DNA of 64,000 nt from Candidatus Rifleibacterium amylolyticum (lineage in GTDB: Bacteria > Muiribacteriota > Ozemobacteria > Ozemobacterales > Ozemobacteraceae), in NCBI GenBank assembly GCA_009917695.1, contig JAACJG010000002.1:372001-436000 (forward strand), read 5' to 3'. Below are positions 30,743 through 38,737 of the stretch, one piece after another (position 1 is the first letter of the stretch; the number at the start of each line of letters is the position of its first letter). The notes beneath the pieces are model-generated. The model was not told the origin of the DNA. It saw nothing but the letters and a program-made list of their open reading frames with translations, and made no database searches. The position numbers and the translations under genes were made by a program.

Positions 30743-31729
30743 CTACCTTTTACCGTTATTCCTGGCATTACCAAGACCATTGTTACGATTTCCCTGTTTA
30801 GTTCTGCCACTGTCAACGGCTCCCTTGCCCTGATTACCATTGTTTCTCCAGCCGAGATGCAGACCATTATTGCCTTTTCTGCCATTGTTGCCATTTTTCA
30901 TACCGTTGCCGGAACCATTACCTTCGTTGTTCTGCTTTGCCTGACCTTTGATATTAGCATTATTGCCCTGCTGAGCACGGTTTCTCCAGCCGAGATGCTT
31001 TCCGTTATCACCTTTTGCGCCCTGATCAGGATTGTTATCCTGAGCACCATTATTACCAGGATTGAACGCACCAGGCTGACATCTGCCACGGCCGCCAAAA
31101 GGCATGGGCGGACGGCGCATGAACTGCGGCTGTCTGTTCTGCCCCTGATTCTGGCACTGATTCTGGTTCTGATTTTGTCCGAATTCACCGCCATTACCAT
31201 CTGGCGGCATCATCGGCCGAAACGGCATGCGACGAAACCCCTGCTGCCCATCATTTTGACCTTCAGGCATACCCTGGCGCATGAACGGCCTTCTATGTTT
31301 GCCATGCCCGCGCTGCCAGCCAGAACCGCCCTGGCCACATTCATTATTGCCCTGATCGCCAGCGTTGTTCTGACCAGGGTTAAAGCCACGCATTGGCGGC
31401 TTTCTGAAACCGCGTCTCTGAAATCCCTGCTGCCCGGTTCCTGTCGGCGGTTCTGATACGCCTTCGCCAGAACCGGAATCGCCGGCAGTCTGATCTACGA
31501 CATCTTTGCGATGTCCGTTGCGCTGTCCCGGCATATTGTCGCTATGACCGGTACGACGGCCGGGTTTGCCCTGATCGTGACCGTTGCCATTGCCTGAATC
31601 GTTTTCGAACGAAAGATCCTGGCGCCCGTAGGCATTTTGCGCCATCACCGGATTCACTGTGCCTGAAAATATGACCAGAACAAGCATTACCGTCACTACC
31701 GTGATCACATCGAAAATTGAGCTTTTCAT
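30743..31729 (-). CDS. Secreted Asn/Gly/Gln-rich low-complexity protein
   Basis: GGAGGAACCGAA precedes ATG 31729. A signal peptide ends near GTVNPVMAQNAYG. The mature protein is dominated by Asn, Gly, Gln and Arg (GQNQNQNQCQNQGQNRQPQF, RRPPMPFGGRGR), and two copies of an HLGWRN-centred unit occur near the C-terminus (GKHLGWRNRAQQG, GLHLGWRNNGNQG). It is probably disordered and extracellular. The gene lies 194 bp upstream of the second sigma gene in the same direction. A GC-rich hairpin (GGCCGG/CCGGCC around 30688-30712) in that gap may attenuate read-through. No family recognised; adhesin, matrix or coat protein are possibilities. Confidence 0.65.
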   Translation of the reverse strand: MKSSIFDVITVVTVMLVLVIFSGTVNPVMAQNAYGRQDLSFENDSGNGNGHDQGKPGRRTGHSDNMPGQRNGHRKDVVDQTAGDSGSGEGVSEPPTGTGQQGFQRRGFRKPPMRGFNPGQNNAGDQGNNECGQGGSGWQRGHGKHRRPFMRQGMPEGQNDGQQGFRRMPFRPMMPPDGNGGEFGQNQNQNQCQNQGQNRQPQFMRRPPMPFGGRGRCQPGAFNPGNNGAQDNNPDQGAKGDNGKHLGWRNRAQQGNNANIKGQAKQNNEGNGSGNGMKNGNNGRKGNNGLHLGWRNNGNQGKGAVDSGRTKQGNRNNGLGNARNNGKR

Positions 31730-31856
31730 TTCGGTTCCTCCTGAAATTTCTGATCGTATCCAACTGGTTAAATCAACAATTCGCCAAAAAGTTGCGGTGT
31801 TTTTTTACTTTTTTCTGAATCATTTTGTGAGATTGTCCAGCTGCGGCTGACAGGCA

Positions 31857-31880
31857 TAAAAAAACCCGGAAATCCCGGGT
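31857..31880 (-). terminator. Terminator after the small gene at 31907
   Basis: On the minus strand, ACCCGG-GATTT-CCGGGT followed by TTTTTT, 27 bp past the stop. Textbook shape. Confidence 0.8.
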
Positions 31881-31906
31881 GAATGAGATCAGAAATTCCA
31901 GAAAGG

Positions 31907-32209
31907 TCAGGCGCTCATAGTTTCATGAATGATTGGCTCGCCAAGCTCTTTGAGCGAAAACTGATAGAACACATGGTGACCGTCATAGTCAAGAACCCGC
32001 AGATCGCTTTCCTGTCTAAGATCGCCCATGATTACATTGTAGTGATTGCCGTATTTTTCCTTGACCGTATCGATCGGCACTTCATAAACGATGAATTTTT
32101 TAATGCCCTTGGCATCGAATTTCTTCAACAAATCATCGTCGGTAAAAGATGAATAGGTTGTCAAAAACAACACAGGACCGGTTCCGGTAAAGCATATTCC
32201 TGCCCGCAT
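31907..32209 (-). CDS. Conserved hypothetical protein of about 100 residues
   Basis: Compact cytoplasmic protein without signal or membrane segments. The sequence (MRAGICFTGTGPVLFLTTYS, GIKKFIVYEVPIDTVKEKYG, NVIMGDLRQESDLRVLDYDG, FSLKELGEPIIHE) matches my memory of a small conserved hypothetical family found in several phyla, with no known activity. GAGGTGAATATCG lies upstream of ATG 32209, and a good terminator follows the gene, so it is a single-gene unit. Confidence 0.75.
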   Translation of the reverse strand: MRAGICFTGTGPVLFLTTYSSFTDDDLLKKFDAKGIKKFIVYEVPIDTVKEKYGNHYNVIMGDLRQESDLRVLDYDGHHVFYQFSLKELGEPIIHETMSA

Positions 32210-32360
32210 CGATATTCACCTCCTCTACTACCCCTCTACGCAAAAAGAACAGACCTCATATTTCAAATATAATTTTTCACGGCTCTAATTCAAGAACAAC
32301 TGCACTTTGAAAATTCCTGTTCGCTAGAAAGCCTTATAGACAAAGAATTTCAATAATTGA

Positions 32361-32388
32361 TTGCGGTATTGCGGCAAACGAGTATAAT
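32361..32388 (+). promoter_or_regulatory. Promoter before the structured leader
   Basis: TTGCGG and a consensus TATAAT separated by 16 bp. It would start transcription near 32395, giving a leader of about 420 nt before the ankyrin gene. Confidence 0.65.
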
Positions 32389-32418
32389 TAAGTTAAGAGA
32401 GGTTAGAGAAAAAACAAC

Positions 32419-32520
32419 GCAACCAATTTGTTGTAATGCCTAAATAAAGGCCAACAATTGGGTTAGGCGCTCAGACCGGAATTCAAACTTCTGACAGTGC
32501 TCTGCACCGTTGGAGGTCTT
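32419..32520 (+). ncRNA. Candidate structured RNA leader
   Basis: AACCAATTTGTTG (32421-32433) can pair with CAACAATTGGGTT (32452-32464), enclosing GCCT-AAATAA-AGGC. An alternative stem GCCTAA/TTAGGC (32438-32443 with 32463-32468) is mutually exclusive with it. A further AGACC/GGTCT pairing spans about 32472-32516. It matches no riboswitch consensus I can recall. The function is unknown, and it could also be a small RNA. Confidence 0.4.
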
Positions 32521-32608
32521 TGGTTTTCCCAATTTTCCTGGCATGACAAACAGAAGATAAGATCATGAGCCTATAAGATCTGTTTTTGGCTGCTGAAGGA
32601 GGGAGACT

Positions 32609-32707
32609 ATGTGCACCATTGAATTACGTCTATTCAGCTGTAAAAGTGGGCAGTTTGCTGCCAATTATCTGGCAAAAATAGAGTTACTTAGACGCCAGAC
32701 AGCCTGA
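32609..32707 (+). CDS. Possible 32-codon leader peptide
   Basis: MCTIELRLFSCKSGQFAANY then LAKIELLRRQTA. Preceded by GAAGGAGGGAGACT, one of the strongest ribosome-binding sites in the window, and too short for the ORF track. It lies in the leader of the ankyrin gene, 110 bp upstream. No homology known; it may be a translated leader or a spurious ORF. Confidence 0.4.
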   Translation: MCTIELRLFSCKSGQFAANYLAKIELLRRQTA

Positions 32708-32817
32708 CAGAGCCGCACACCAAACCTGGCACAGGTTTTGCTAATTCCGCGCTTCATAACTGCGGGGAATGCCAATAAGCATATAAGAATCTGCATCAGC
32801 AGATACGGGAGGCCAAA

Positions 32818-34155
32818 ATGTGGAACAAAATTTCCGGAGCAATTGAAGGATCCGATGCCGATCTTGTACGATTCTATCTCGACCAGGAACCTGACATTCT
32901 GTTCGAACAAAACTACCACAACGAGACTCTGCTCCATCACGCAGCCAGAAGCGCCGATGCCGAAACCATATCTGAACTGCTCGCACGTGGCGCCAGAGCC
33001 GACACTGCTGACGAATTTGGCTGGACGCCTCTGCACGAAGCCTGTCGCAGCAGAAATGAAGGTGCGGTAGCTCTGTTCATAACGACCGGCATCGACGTAA
33101 ACCTTCGCACCAGCCGCAGAGAAACGCCATTACATATAGCTGCGCGCCACAATTCTCATGCTATAATAGCCAGACTGATAGAAGCCGGAGCCAGAACTGA
33201 TGCCGAAAACAAAGACGGTGATTCTCCTCTTCACGTTGCCGCCAGAAAAGGTCATGCCAGAGCGATTGAAGTTCTCATCGCTGCCGGCAGCAATCTGCGC
33301 GCCCGCAATCTTATCGGAATGACCGCTCTGCATATGACTGCAATTGCAGGCCACTTCGGCTGCGCCGCGATATTGCTCAACCATAAGGCTAACCCACACC
33401 AGCTTGACGACAACGGCAAAAGCTTTCTTGAGATAGCCGATATGTTCGGCAAAGACCTTTTTGCAATGCATGCCAGAGCTCTGACAGGACAACTTGAAGA
33501 AGAGGCTGATAATTCCGTATCGAGTGAGGCCCATGATCGCAATAACGCCGGACTTGAGACAAAACCGGCAATGGCCGATTTTTATAACGATCTTTCGCAA
33601 CAAACGACAAGCCGCCTGCAGAAGACCTGTACAATGGTGGTTAACGACATGATAAGCGGGCACAGTTCTCATAGTTATCACAGCGCAACTTTGGAGACCA
33701 TTGAGAATACTCTGTGGTTCCTGGTCTACCCGTTTCTGCTTTTCATATTATGGAAAGGGTTTGCCGAAGGCGCACTGCCGTCACCAATAAGCATCAATTT
33801 TGGTATTGGCAGCCTGATCAGTTCGGAATTCCTGCAGACTCTGGTAAACACTCTGCTTGTCATCGTTGCATCTTCACTGCTCATAACCTCAGAAAATGAC
33901 TCGATGTCGACGCTGCATTTTCTCAAGGACATGCGCGAAACTGTTCATTTCAGAGTAACCCACCTGTTACTACTGGAAGTGTTCTATATCGGAAAACTTG
34001 TTGTGGATGCAGCTTTCTTTTCTGAATTCGTAGTATTCTGGGGATGGTTTCTGGTGCTTTATGTCGTTTCATACCTGGTCTGGTGGGTAAACACACACAC
34101 ATTTGCATCAACTGCCAGCGATGCAGAAACAGAAGTCTACTGCACAAACAGCTGA
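32818..34155 (+). CDS. Ankyrin-repeat protein with C-terminal membrane domain
   Basis: GGGAGG precedes the ATG. Residues about 35-215 contain five or six canonical ankyrin repeats (NETLLHHAARSADAETISEL, GWTPLHEACRSRNEGAVALF, RETPLHIAARHNSHAIIARL, GDSPLHVAARKGHARAIEVL, GMTALHMTAIAGHFGCAAIL). After a linker, residues 300-430 contain about four hydrophobic segments (LWFLVYPFLLFILWKGF, LVNTLLVIVASSLLI, LLLLEVFYIGKLVVDAAFF, WGWFLVLYVVSYLVWWV). The ankyrin part should be cytoplasmic. The membrane part resembles no channel I can name, although the plan recalls ankyrin-channel fusions. It has its own promoter, long leader and terminator. Confidence 0.8.
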   Translation: MWNKISGAIEGSDADLVRFYLDQEPDILFEQNYHNETLLHHAARSADAETISELLARGARADTADEFGWTPLHEACRSRNEGAVALFITTGIDVNLRTSRRETPLHIAARHNSHAIIARLIEAGARTDAENKDGDSPLHVAARKGHARAIEVLIAAGSNLRARNLIGMTALHMTAIAGHFGCAAILLNHKANPHQLDDNGKSFLEIADMFGKDLFAMHARALTGQLEEEADNSVSSEAHDRNNAGLETKPAMADFYNDLSQQTTSRLQKTCTMVVNDMISGHSSHSYHSATLETIENTLWFLVYPFLLFILWKGFAEGALPSPISINFGIGSLISSEFLQTLVNTLLVIVASSLLITSENDSMSTLHFLKDMRETVHFRVTHLLLLEVFYIGKLVVDAAFFSEFVVFWGWFLVLYVVSYLVWWVNTHTFASTASDAETEVYCTNS

Positions 34156-34188
34156 TTCGTTAAAAAAACAGACTTTAACTTTCAGGTA

Positions 34189-34220
34189 ACAGGCTCGCCA
34201 CAGGCGAGCCTGTGTTATTT
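34189..34220 (+). terminator. Terminator after the ankyrin-membrane gene
   Basis: 11-bp stem ACAGGCTCGCC/GGCGAGCCTGT with a 3-nt loop, followed by GTTATTT. Confidence 0.75.
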
Positions 34221-34316
34221 GTGCAGGTCAACAGATTTTTATTGCGTTCACCTGTAAACCCGTCTAAAATGGCAGCAGCCTTAGAGCTTTCGAGCCGTTA
34301 CAGGAGCATCGGGTTT

Positions 34317-35534
34317 ATGTTTCTCAGCATCATTCTCTGCATCATTGGATTCGTCATACTTTCTTATGCTGCCGACAAACTTGTTGAAGGTGCTTCCAAC
34401 CTCGCCATGAATTTTGGTGTCAGCAAGACTGTTATCGGTCTGACCATTGTCGCGGCCGGCACTTCTCTGCCCGAAATGGTCGTGAGTGTAAATGCTTCGA
34501 TTAAAGGCAACCCGGCACTTTCGCTCGGTAACGTCGTTGGTTCAAACATCATGAACGTCGCACTCATCCTTGGCATCGCTTCGCTGATCAAGCCAATTCA
34601 GTGCAGTCGCGAGATGGTACGCCGCGAAACCCCGATCATGATCTTTACGGCACTTCTGATGTGGTATATGGCCCACACCGGAAGCGTGATAACTCCCGGG
34701 GAAGGCATCATAATGTTCACCATGCTAATTGCCTACACCGCGCTGAGCTACTATTGGAGCCGCAAAGAAAGTGCAATAGCAGCAGAAATTGCCGAAAAGT
34801 GTGATGAATTCGCAGCCGAACCTGAAGAAATGCCAACAACAGGCACCAATGTCTTATATATCATAATTGGCATGATCGGGCTGGTTGCAGGATCTGAAGT
34901 TCTTGTCAGAGGCGCTGTAGATATTGCCAGAACTCTGGGTCTGTCAGACGAGGTTATCGGTCTCACTCTTATCGCCATCGGAACTTCACTGCCCGAACTG
35001 GCAACCTCTATTGTGGCGGCGCGCAAGGGCCAGTCAGAAATTTCTCTGGGCAACGTAGTAGGCTCTAATATTTTCAACGTTCTCGGGATCGTTGGCTGTG
35101 CCTCGACAATAGCCTGGTTCAACACCACTCCCGAGACTCAGGTTCTGGCGGTCTCACCAAACATGCTTGGCATTCATATTCCTTTGATGGTTGCTGTAAG
35201 CCTTGGCGTATTACCGATCATGTCAACCGGGATGCGCATAATCAGAGCCGAAGGCGCGCTGCTTGTAGCCGTCTATCTGGCCTACAACGTCATATTGTTC
35301 CAGACCACAGCGCCAACCGTGCCACCACCTAGTCCGAAGGCCCATGACCTGAAGACACATTCCGAAACAAACGGCAATGGCAACGCTACAGCCAGCGCGA
35401 CATCGGAAGCGCCACCCGCAATCCAGAAACAGGATGAAACAGCTTCGTCAACAGAGCCGGTTATGGCACCGGCCGCTGATTCAGCAACGACTACTTTTGC
35501 GCCAGCAGCTATGCCAGCGCCCGGCGGGCTATAA
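34317..35534 (+). CDS. Calcium/sodium antiporter, CaCA family (YrbG-like)
   Basis: Inner-membrane cation exchanger with two inverted homologous halves. The alpha-1 repeat has TIVAAGTSLPEMVVSVNAS and LGNVVGSNIMNVALILG; alpha-2 has TLIAIGTSLPELATSIVAA and LGNVVGSNIFNVLGIVG. These are the ion-binding repeats with conserved Glu and Asn. Ten or so membrane helices are evident. The C-terminal 80 residues are an unusual Pro/Ala/Thr-rich tail (PTVPPPSPKAHDLKTHSETN). The ORF track begins 35 codons early; ATG 34317 has AGGAG upstream. It exports Ca2+ in exchange for Na+ or H+. Confidence 0.92.
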   Translation: MFLSIILCIIGFVILSYAADKLVEGASNLAMNFGVSKTVIGLTIVAAGTSLPEMVVSVNASIKGNPALSLGNVVGSNIMNVALILGIASLIKPIQCSREMVRRETPIMIFTALLMWYMAHTGSVITPGEGIIMFTMLIAYTALSYYWSRKESAIAAEIAEKCDEFAAEPEEMPTTGTNVLYIIIGMIGLVAGSEVLVRGAVDIARTLGLSDEVIGLTLIAIGTSLPELATSIVAARKGQSEISLGNVVGSNIFNVLGIVGCASTIAWFNTTPETQVLAVSPNMLGIHIPLMVAVSLGVLPIMSTGMRIIRAEGALLVAVYLAYNVILFQTTAPTVPPPSPKAHDLKTHSETNGNGNATASATSEAPPAIQKQDETASSTEPVMAPAADSATTTFAPAAMPAPGGL

Positions 35535-35565
35535 GCAAATTTTGCATGCTCCGGCTGGAGTTCTT

Positions 35566-35829
35566 TCAGCTGTCGATGTGATTCTGGTAAGTGGCGCCCG
35601 AATTTGGGCCAAGATCGGAAAGCAGCTGAAGATTGAGAGCCAGCATAGACGTCAGTAAGGCATGCGCTTCTTCGCGGGTAATGTCGGCGAGCTGACCAAA
35701 CGAAAAATTACGTCGAAAAGCCTGAAACTGAGCTTCTGACATATTCTTGATCTGTCGCAGCTCACGCCGATGCAGGCGGTTCATCTTTTCGAGCTGCTCG
35801 CGCGTAAGTTTTATCTCATCCTGCGTCAT
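35566..35829 (-). CDS. Small helical protein coupled to floA, unknown function
   Basis: An 87-residue charged helical protein (TREQLEKMNRLHRRELRQIK, ITREEAHALLTSMLALNLQL). ATG 35829 lies inside the end of floA, a 14-bp overlap in another frame, indicating translational coupling. No family recognised. The partnership with a flotillin-like scaffold suggests a membrane-microdomain role or simply operon membership. The short intergenic region beyond holds nothing obvious. Confidence 0.6.
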   Translation of the reverse strand: MTQDEIKLTREQLEKMNRLHRRELRQIKNMSEAQFQAFRRNFSFGQLADITREEAHALLTSMLALNLQLLSDLGPNSGATYQNHIDS

Positions 35830-36766
35830 CGCCAAACCCCAGTCCAGTACGGTCTGCCGGCGGCTGTTTCTTTTTGCGTTTAACTACGATTTTGCCTTTT
35901 CTGAAACTGTCTGCAATTGCATGCGGAATTTTCATTTCGGCCTGAACCAGATTAGCTTTTGCTTCCTGTTCGGCGGCCCGGTTTTCCTGAGTGAGCGCCA
36001 TGGCCAGAGCCCGACGGCCTTCAGCTTTGGCTTCACCGACTTTTTTGTCGGCAACAGCCTGGGCGTTTTTCAGATATGCACCTATATTGCGCCCTACGTC
36101 GATATCAGAGATATCAAGTGAAACAATTTCAAAAGCAGTGCCAACATCGAGGCCGGCAGAAATGATCTTCTGGCTGAGAATTTCGGGTTTGTTAAGAATT
36201 ACCTGATGTGATTCAGCAGAACCAATAGCCGAGACAATGCCTTCACCGACTCTGGCGAGAACGGTATCTTCACCGGCACCGCCAACCATGGTTTTAAGGT
36301 TCGAGCGCACTGTAATGTTAGCCATTACAATCAGCTCGATACCGTCTTTGGCGATACCATGAATATCAGGAGTCTTGATAACACGTGGATGAACCGACAT
36401 TTTGACGGCGTCTTCGACATCACGACCAGCCAGGTCGATGGCGGCGGCGCGTTCGAAATCAAGATCAATCTTCGAGTTTTTGGCACTGATCAACGCCTGC
36501 ACGACTTTGTGCATGTTCCCGCCTGAGAGATAATGAACTTCCAGGCGATCCAGTCCGAGCGGAATTCCGGCCTTGCGCACACGCACATAAGCTTCGACTA
36601 TGACATTGGTCGGCACGTTGCGCAGCTGCATGGCGACAAGCTGTACAGCTGAAATCGGCACATTGGCAGATATGCAGTTCATATAGGTCATGAACGGAAA
36701 CAGGCTGATCAGGTAAAGACCGACCAGTACGATCAGAATCAGCAATCCGGCCAGAATAATTTGCAT
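35816..36766 (-). CDS. floA: Flotillin-like protein FloA (UPF0365 family)
   Basis: Membrane-microdomain scaffold. The N-terminal helix MQIILAGLLILIVLVGLYLI anchors it. FMTYMNCISANVPISAVQLV, VRKAGIPLGLDRLEVHYLSG, VQALISAKNSKIDLDFERAA, HPRVIKTPDIHGIAKDG and DVGRNIGAYLKNAQAVADKK are characteristic of FloA. The Ala/Glu-rich coiled coil AKAEGRRALAMALTQENRAA precedes the C-terminus. ATG 36766 with GGGGAG is preferred to the ORF-track start 14 codons earlier. The length of about 316 residues is normal. The stop overlaps the next gene; NfeD, a common partner, is not adjacent. Confidence 0.93.
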   Translation of the reverse strand: MQIILAGLLILIVLVGLYLISLFPFMTYMNCISANVPISAVQLVAMQLRNVPTNVIVEAYVRVRKAGIPLGLDRLEVHYLSGGNMHKVVQALISAKNSKIDLDFERAAAIDLAGRDVEDAVKMSVHPRVIKTPDIHGIAKDGIELIVMANITVRSNLKTMVGGAGEDTVLARVGEGIVSAIGSAESHQVILNKPEILSQKIISAGLDVGTAFEIVSLDISDIDVGRNIGAYLKNAQAVADKKVGEAKAEGRRALAMALTQENRAAEQEAKANLVQAEMKIPHAIADSFRKGKIVVKRKKKQPPADRTGLGFGDDAG

Positions 36767-36853
36767 TTCAGCTCCCCTGACAATAAGATCACATGCGACA
36801 GCCAGCAATACAGAATATGAAAATGCCAGCTCTGCTTAAATGTACATAATAGT

Positions 36854-36881
36854 TTGACTAAAAGCAACTTTATGCTAGATT
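36854..36881 (+). promoter_or_regulatory. Promoter of the flavodiiron gene
   Basis: TTGACT and TAGATT with 16-bp spacing, 36 bp before the GTG start. TTGTTGATAAAATAATCACAA downstream of the -10 has symmetric ends and could be an operator, but the symmetry is weak. Confidence 0.65.
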
Positions 36882-36917
36882 TTTGTTGATAAAATAATCA
36901 CAATAAGGAGACACACT

Positions 36918-38108
36918 GTGAAACAGCAGATTTGCAAAGACATTTACTGGGTGGGTGCCCTCGAATGGAGCAAAGAGCACTTCCACGGCCATGAGCTGTC
37001 AATTCGCCATGGCACCAGCTACAATTCCTATTTTATCAATGACGAAAAGAAAGTGCTGATCGATCTCGTCAGAGTATCGCACGCCGATGACCTGATCAGC
37101 CACATCGAAGAATTCGTAAAAGTCGAAGATCTTGACATTCTCGTTATCAACCACGCAGAACCTGATCACGCAAGTGCTTTGACCAAAATTTACGCCCGCA
37201 ATCCGAAACTGCAGATTTACGCCAGCCGCGGCGGACATATTTCTATCAAACGCCATCATCCTCAGGTCGAAAACATCAATGTCGTAAAAACAGGAGACAG
37301 CATCAACATCGGCAAACGCACGCTGCGCTTTTTCGAAGCCCAGATGCTGCACTGGCCTGACAGCATGTTCACCTACTGCCCTGAAGAAAAGATACTGTTC
37401 TCGACAGATGCTTTTGGCCAGCACTTTGCCAGCCCTGAACGCTTTGTCGACCAGGTCGATCAGAAAGGTCTCTGGTTCGAAGCCGAAAAGTATTTCGCCT
37501 GCATTCTGACCCTCTATTCGGCGCAGATTCTCAAAAAAATCGAAGAATTCAGCAAACTCGGCTGGGAACTGGCAATCATTGCTCCGGCGCACGGTCTGTG
37601 CTGGCGCGAGAATCCCGGCCAGATCGTCGAAAAATACGTCGAGTGGTCAAAGGGCGTCAATCGCGAGGCTGCGGTGATAGTATTCGACACCATCTGGGGC
37701 GGTACTGAAGCCATGGGCCGGGCAATAGCCGATGGCCTTGCCGAAGAAGGCGTGAGTTATCGAATGTTCAATGCCGGCGGCGCCGACATGCACGATGTTA
37801 TGACTGACATTTTGACTGCAAAAGCTGTCGTTCTTGGTTGTCCGACCCTCAATAACGGCATAGTTCCGACTCTGGCACTCTATCTCGAAGAACTGCGCGG
37901 ACTGAAGTTTCGCAATAAAATTGGCGCAGCCTTCGGAACCTACGGATGGAGCGGAGAAGGCACCAAACGCATCGAAGCCGGAATGCAGGACGCCGGCATT
38001 GAAGTAGCTGTAGCGGCTGTAAAATGCCAGTTCAATCCGAGCGCTGAAGACCTTGAGAAATGCCGCGAACTTGGTCGTGAGCTCGCCCACAAAATTAAAG
38101 GCAGCTGA
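36918..38108 (+). CDS. A-type flavodiiron protein (oxygen/NO reductase)
   Basis: Reduces O2 to water, or NO to N2O, in the cytoplasm of anaerobes using electrons from rubredoxin. Domain 1 is a metallo-beta-lactamase fold with the diiron ligands NHAEPDHAS (H79-x-E81-x-D83-H84), MLHWPDSM, FSTDAFGQH and APAHGLCWR. Domain 2 is a flavodoxin (VIVFDTIWGGTEAMGRAIAD, VLGCPTLNNG, AAFGTYGWSGEGTKR). The length of 396 residues is standard for class A, without a rubredoxin extension. GTG start with AAGGAGACACACT. It has its own promoter and supports an anaerobic or microaerophilic lifestyle. Confidence 0.94.
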   Translation: MKQQICKDIYWVGALEWSKEHFHGHELSIRHGTSYNSYFINDEKKVLIDLVRVSHADDLISHIEEFVKVEDLDILVINHAEPDHASALTKIYARNPKLQIYASRGGHISIKRHHPQVENINVVKTGDSINIGKRTLRFFEAQMLHWPDSMFTYCPEEKILFSTDAFGQHFASPERFVDQVDQKGLWFEAEKYFACILTLYSAQILKKIEEFSKLGWELAIIAPAHGLCWRENPGQIVEKYVEWSKGVNREAAVIVFDTIWGGTEAMGRAIADGLAEEGVSYRMFNAGGADMHDVMTDILTAKAVVLGCPTLNNGIVPTLALYLEELRGLKFRNKIGAAFGTYGWSGEGTKRIEAGMQDAGIEVAVAAVKCQFNPSAEDLEKCRELGRELAHKIKGS

Positions 38109-38115
38109 TTTGCTG

Positions 38116-38667
38116 ATGAAATCGAGCCTGAGGCTGACCCTTGCCATAGCATGGGTCAGCTTTATCTTTAGCGCAATAGCCGGCAACGCGGCTGAACCGG
38201 GTAAAGTCTACGATCTGCCTCTGAGATTCATTGCCCGCGCCGAAGTCAGTCGCCTCAGATACGATTATTACAGTGTGCGCGAATGTCTCGACGTCTACAA
38301 TGACGACAATCTAATACCACTGGTCGTAACCGGAGTCACAGTAGATACCTGGCGAGGTCATCAGTTAGATGCCCTCGGCGAAAACTGGTTCGAAAACCGG
38401 GCGCCGCTGACGGTTGCACCGGGCAAAACCCTGCGCGTAGTCGAGCACAAGCACACGGTGCTTGGCCGGCGCAAACGCGACTGGTGGGTAAGATGGATAA
38501 GGTTCAACATCTTCACGAACCGTGGCCAGTTCGTTTCGAACTTCGTAGCATCGCCATTCAAACGCCCCGGAAAGATCCTCAGCGAGCACGTCGAACCACA
38601 GATAGACACACTGGCAGAACCAGGTGCGCTGTCACCCGCCCAGAAAAAAATAGGCGGCGACTGGTAG
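38116..38667 (+). CDS. Secreted protein, unknown function
   Basis: Begins 8 bp after the flavodiiron stop, probably in the same transcript. ATG 38116 gives a signal peptide (MKSSLRLTLAIAWVSFIFSAIAGNAAEPG) and a mature domain of about 155 residues rich in beta-type sequence (DNLIPLVVTGVTVDTWRGHQ, APLTVAPGKTLRVVEHKHTV, RRKRDWWVRWIRFNIFTNRG). No family recognised. The ORF track starts 21 codons upstream within the previous gene, which is unlikely. Confidence 0.6.
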   Translation: MKSSLRLTLAIAWVSFIFSAIAGNAAEPGKVYDLPLRFIARAEVSRLRYDYYSVRECLDVYNDDNLIPLVVTGVTVDTWRGHQLDALGENWFENRAPLTVAPGKTLRVVEHKHTVLGRRKRDWWVRWIRFNIFTNRGQFVSNFVASPFKRPGKILSEHVEPQIDTLAEPGALSPAQKKIGGDW

Positions 38668-38668
38668 T

Positions 38669-38696
38669 TTGCAGTGGCGGCAAAAATCATTATAAT
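38669..38696 (+). promoter_or_regulatory. Promoter of nagA
   Basis: TTGCAG and consensus TATAAT with 16-bp spacing, immediately after the preceding stop and about 42 bp before nagA. Confidence 0.65.
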
Positions 38697-38737
38697 CATC
38701 GCATGATATATACTTGGTTGGATCGAGGAACAACAAC

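Noticed and set aside
30680-31456. 258-codon plus-strand hydrophobic ORF
   Set aside because: Complement of the Asn/Gly-rich gene; the apparent membrane character comes from reverse-complementing N/G/Q codons.
32438-32468. Integron attC site (GCCTAA/TTAGGC)
   Set aside because: No integrase or cassette structure nearby, and the stem is better explained as part of a transcribed leader downstream of a promoter.
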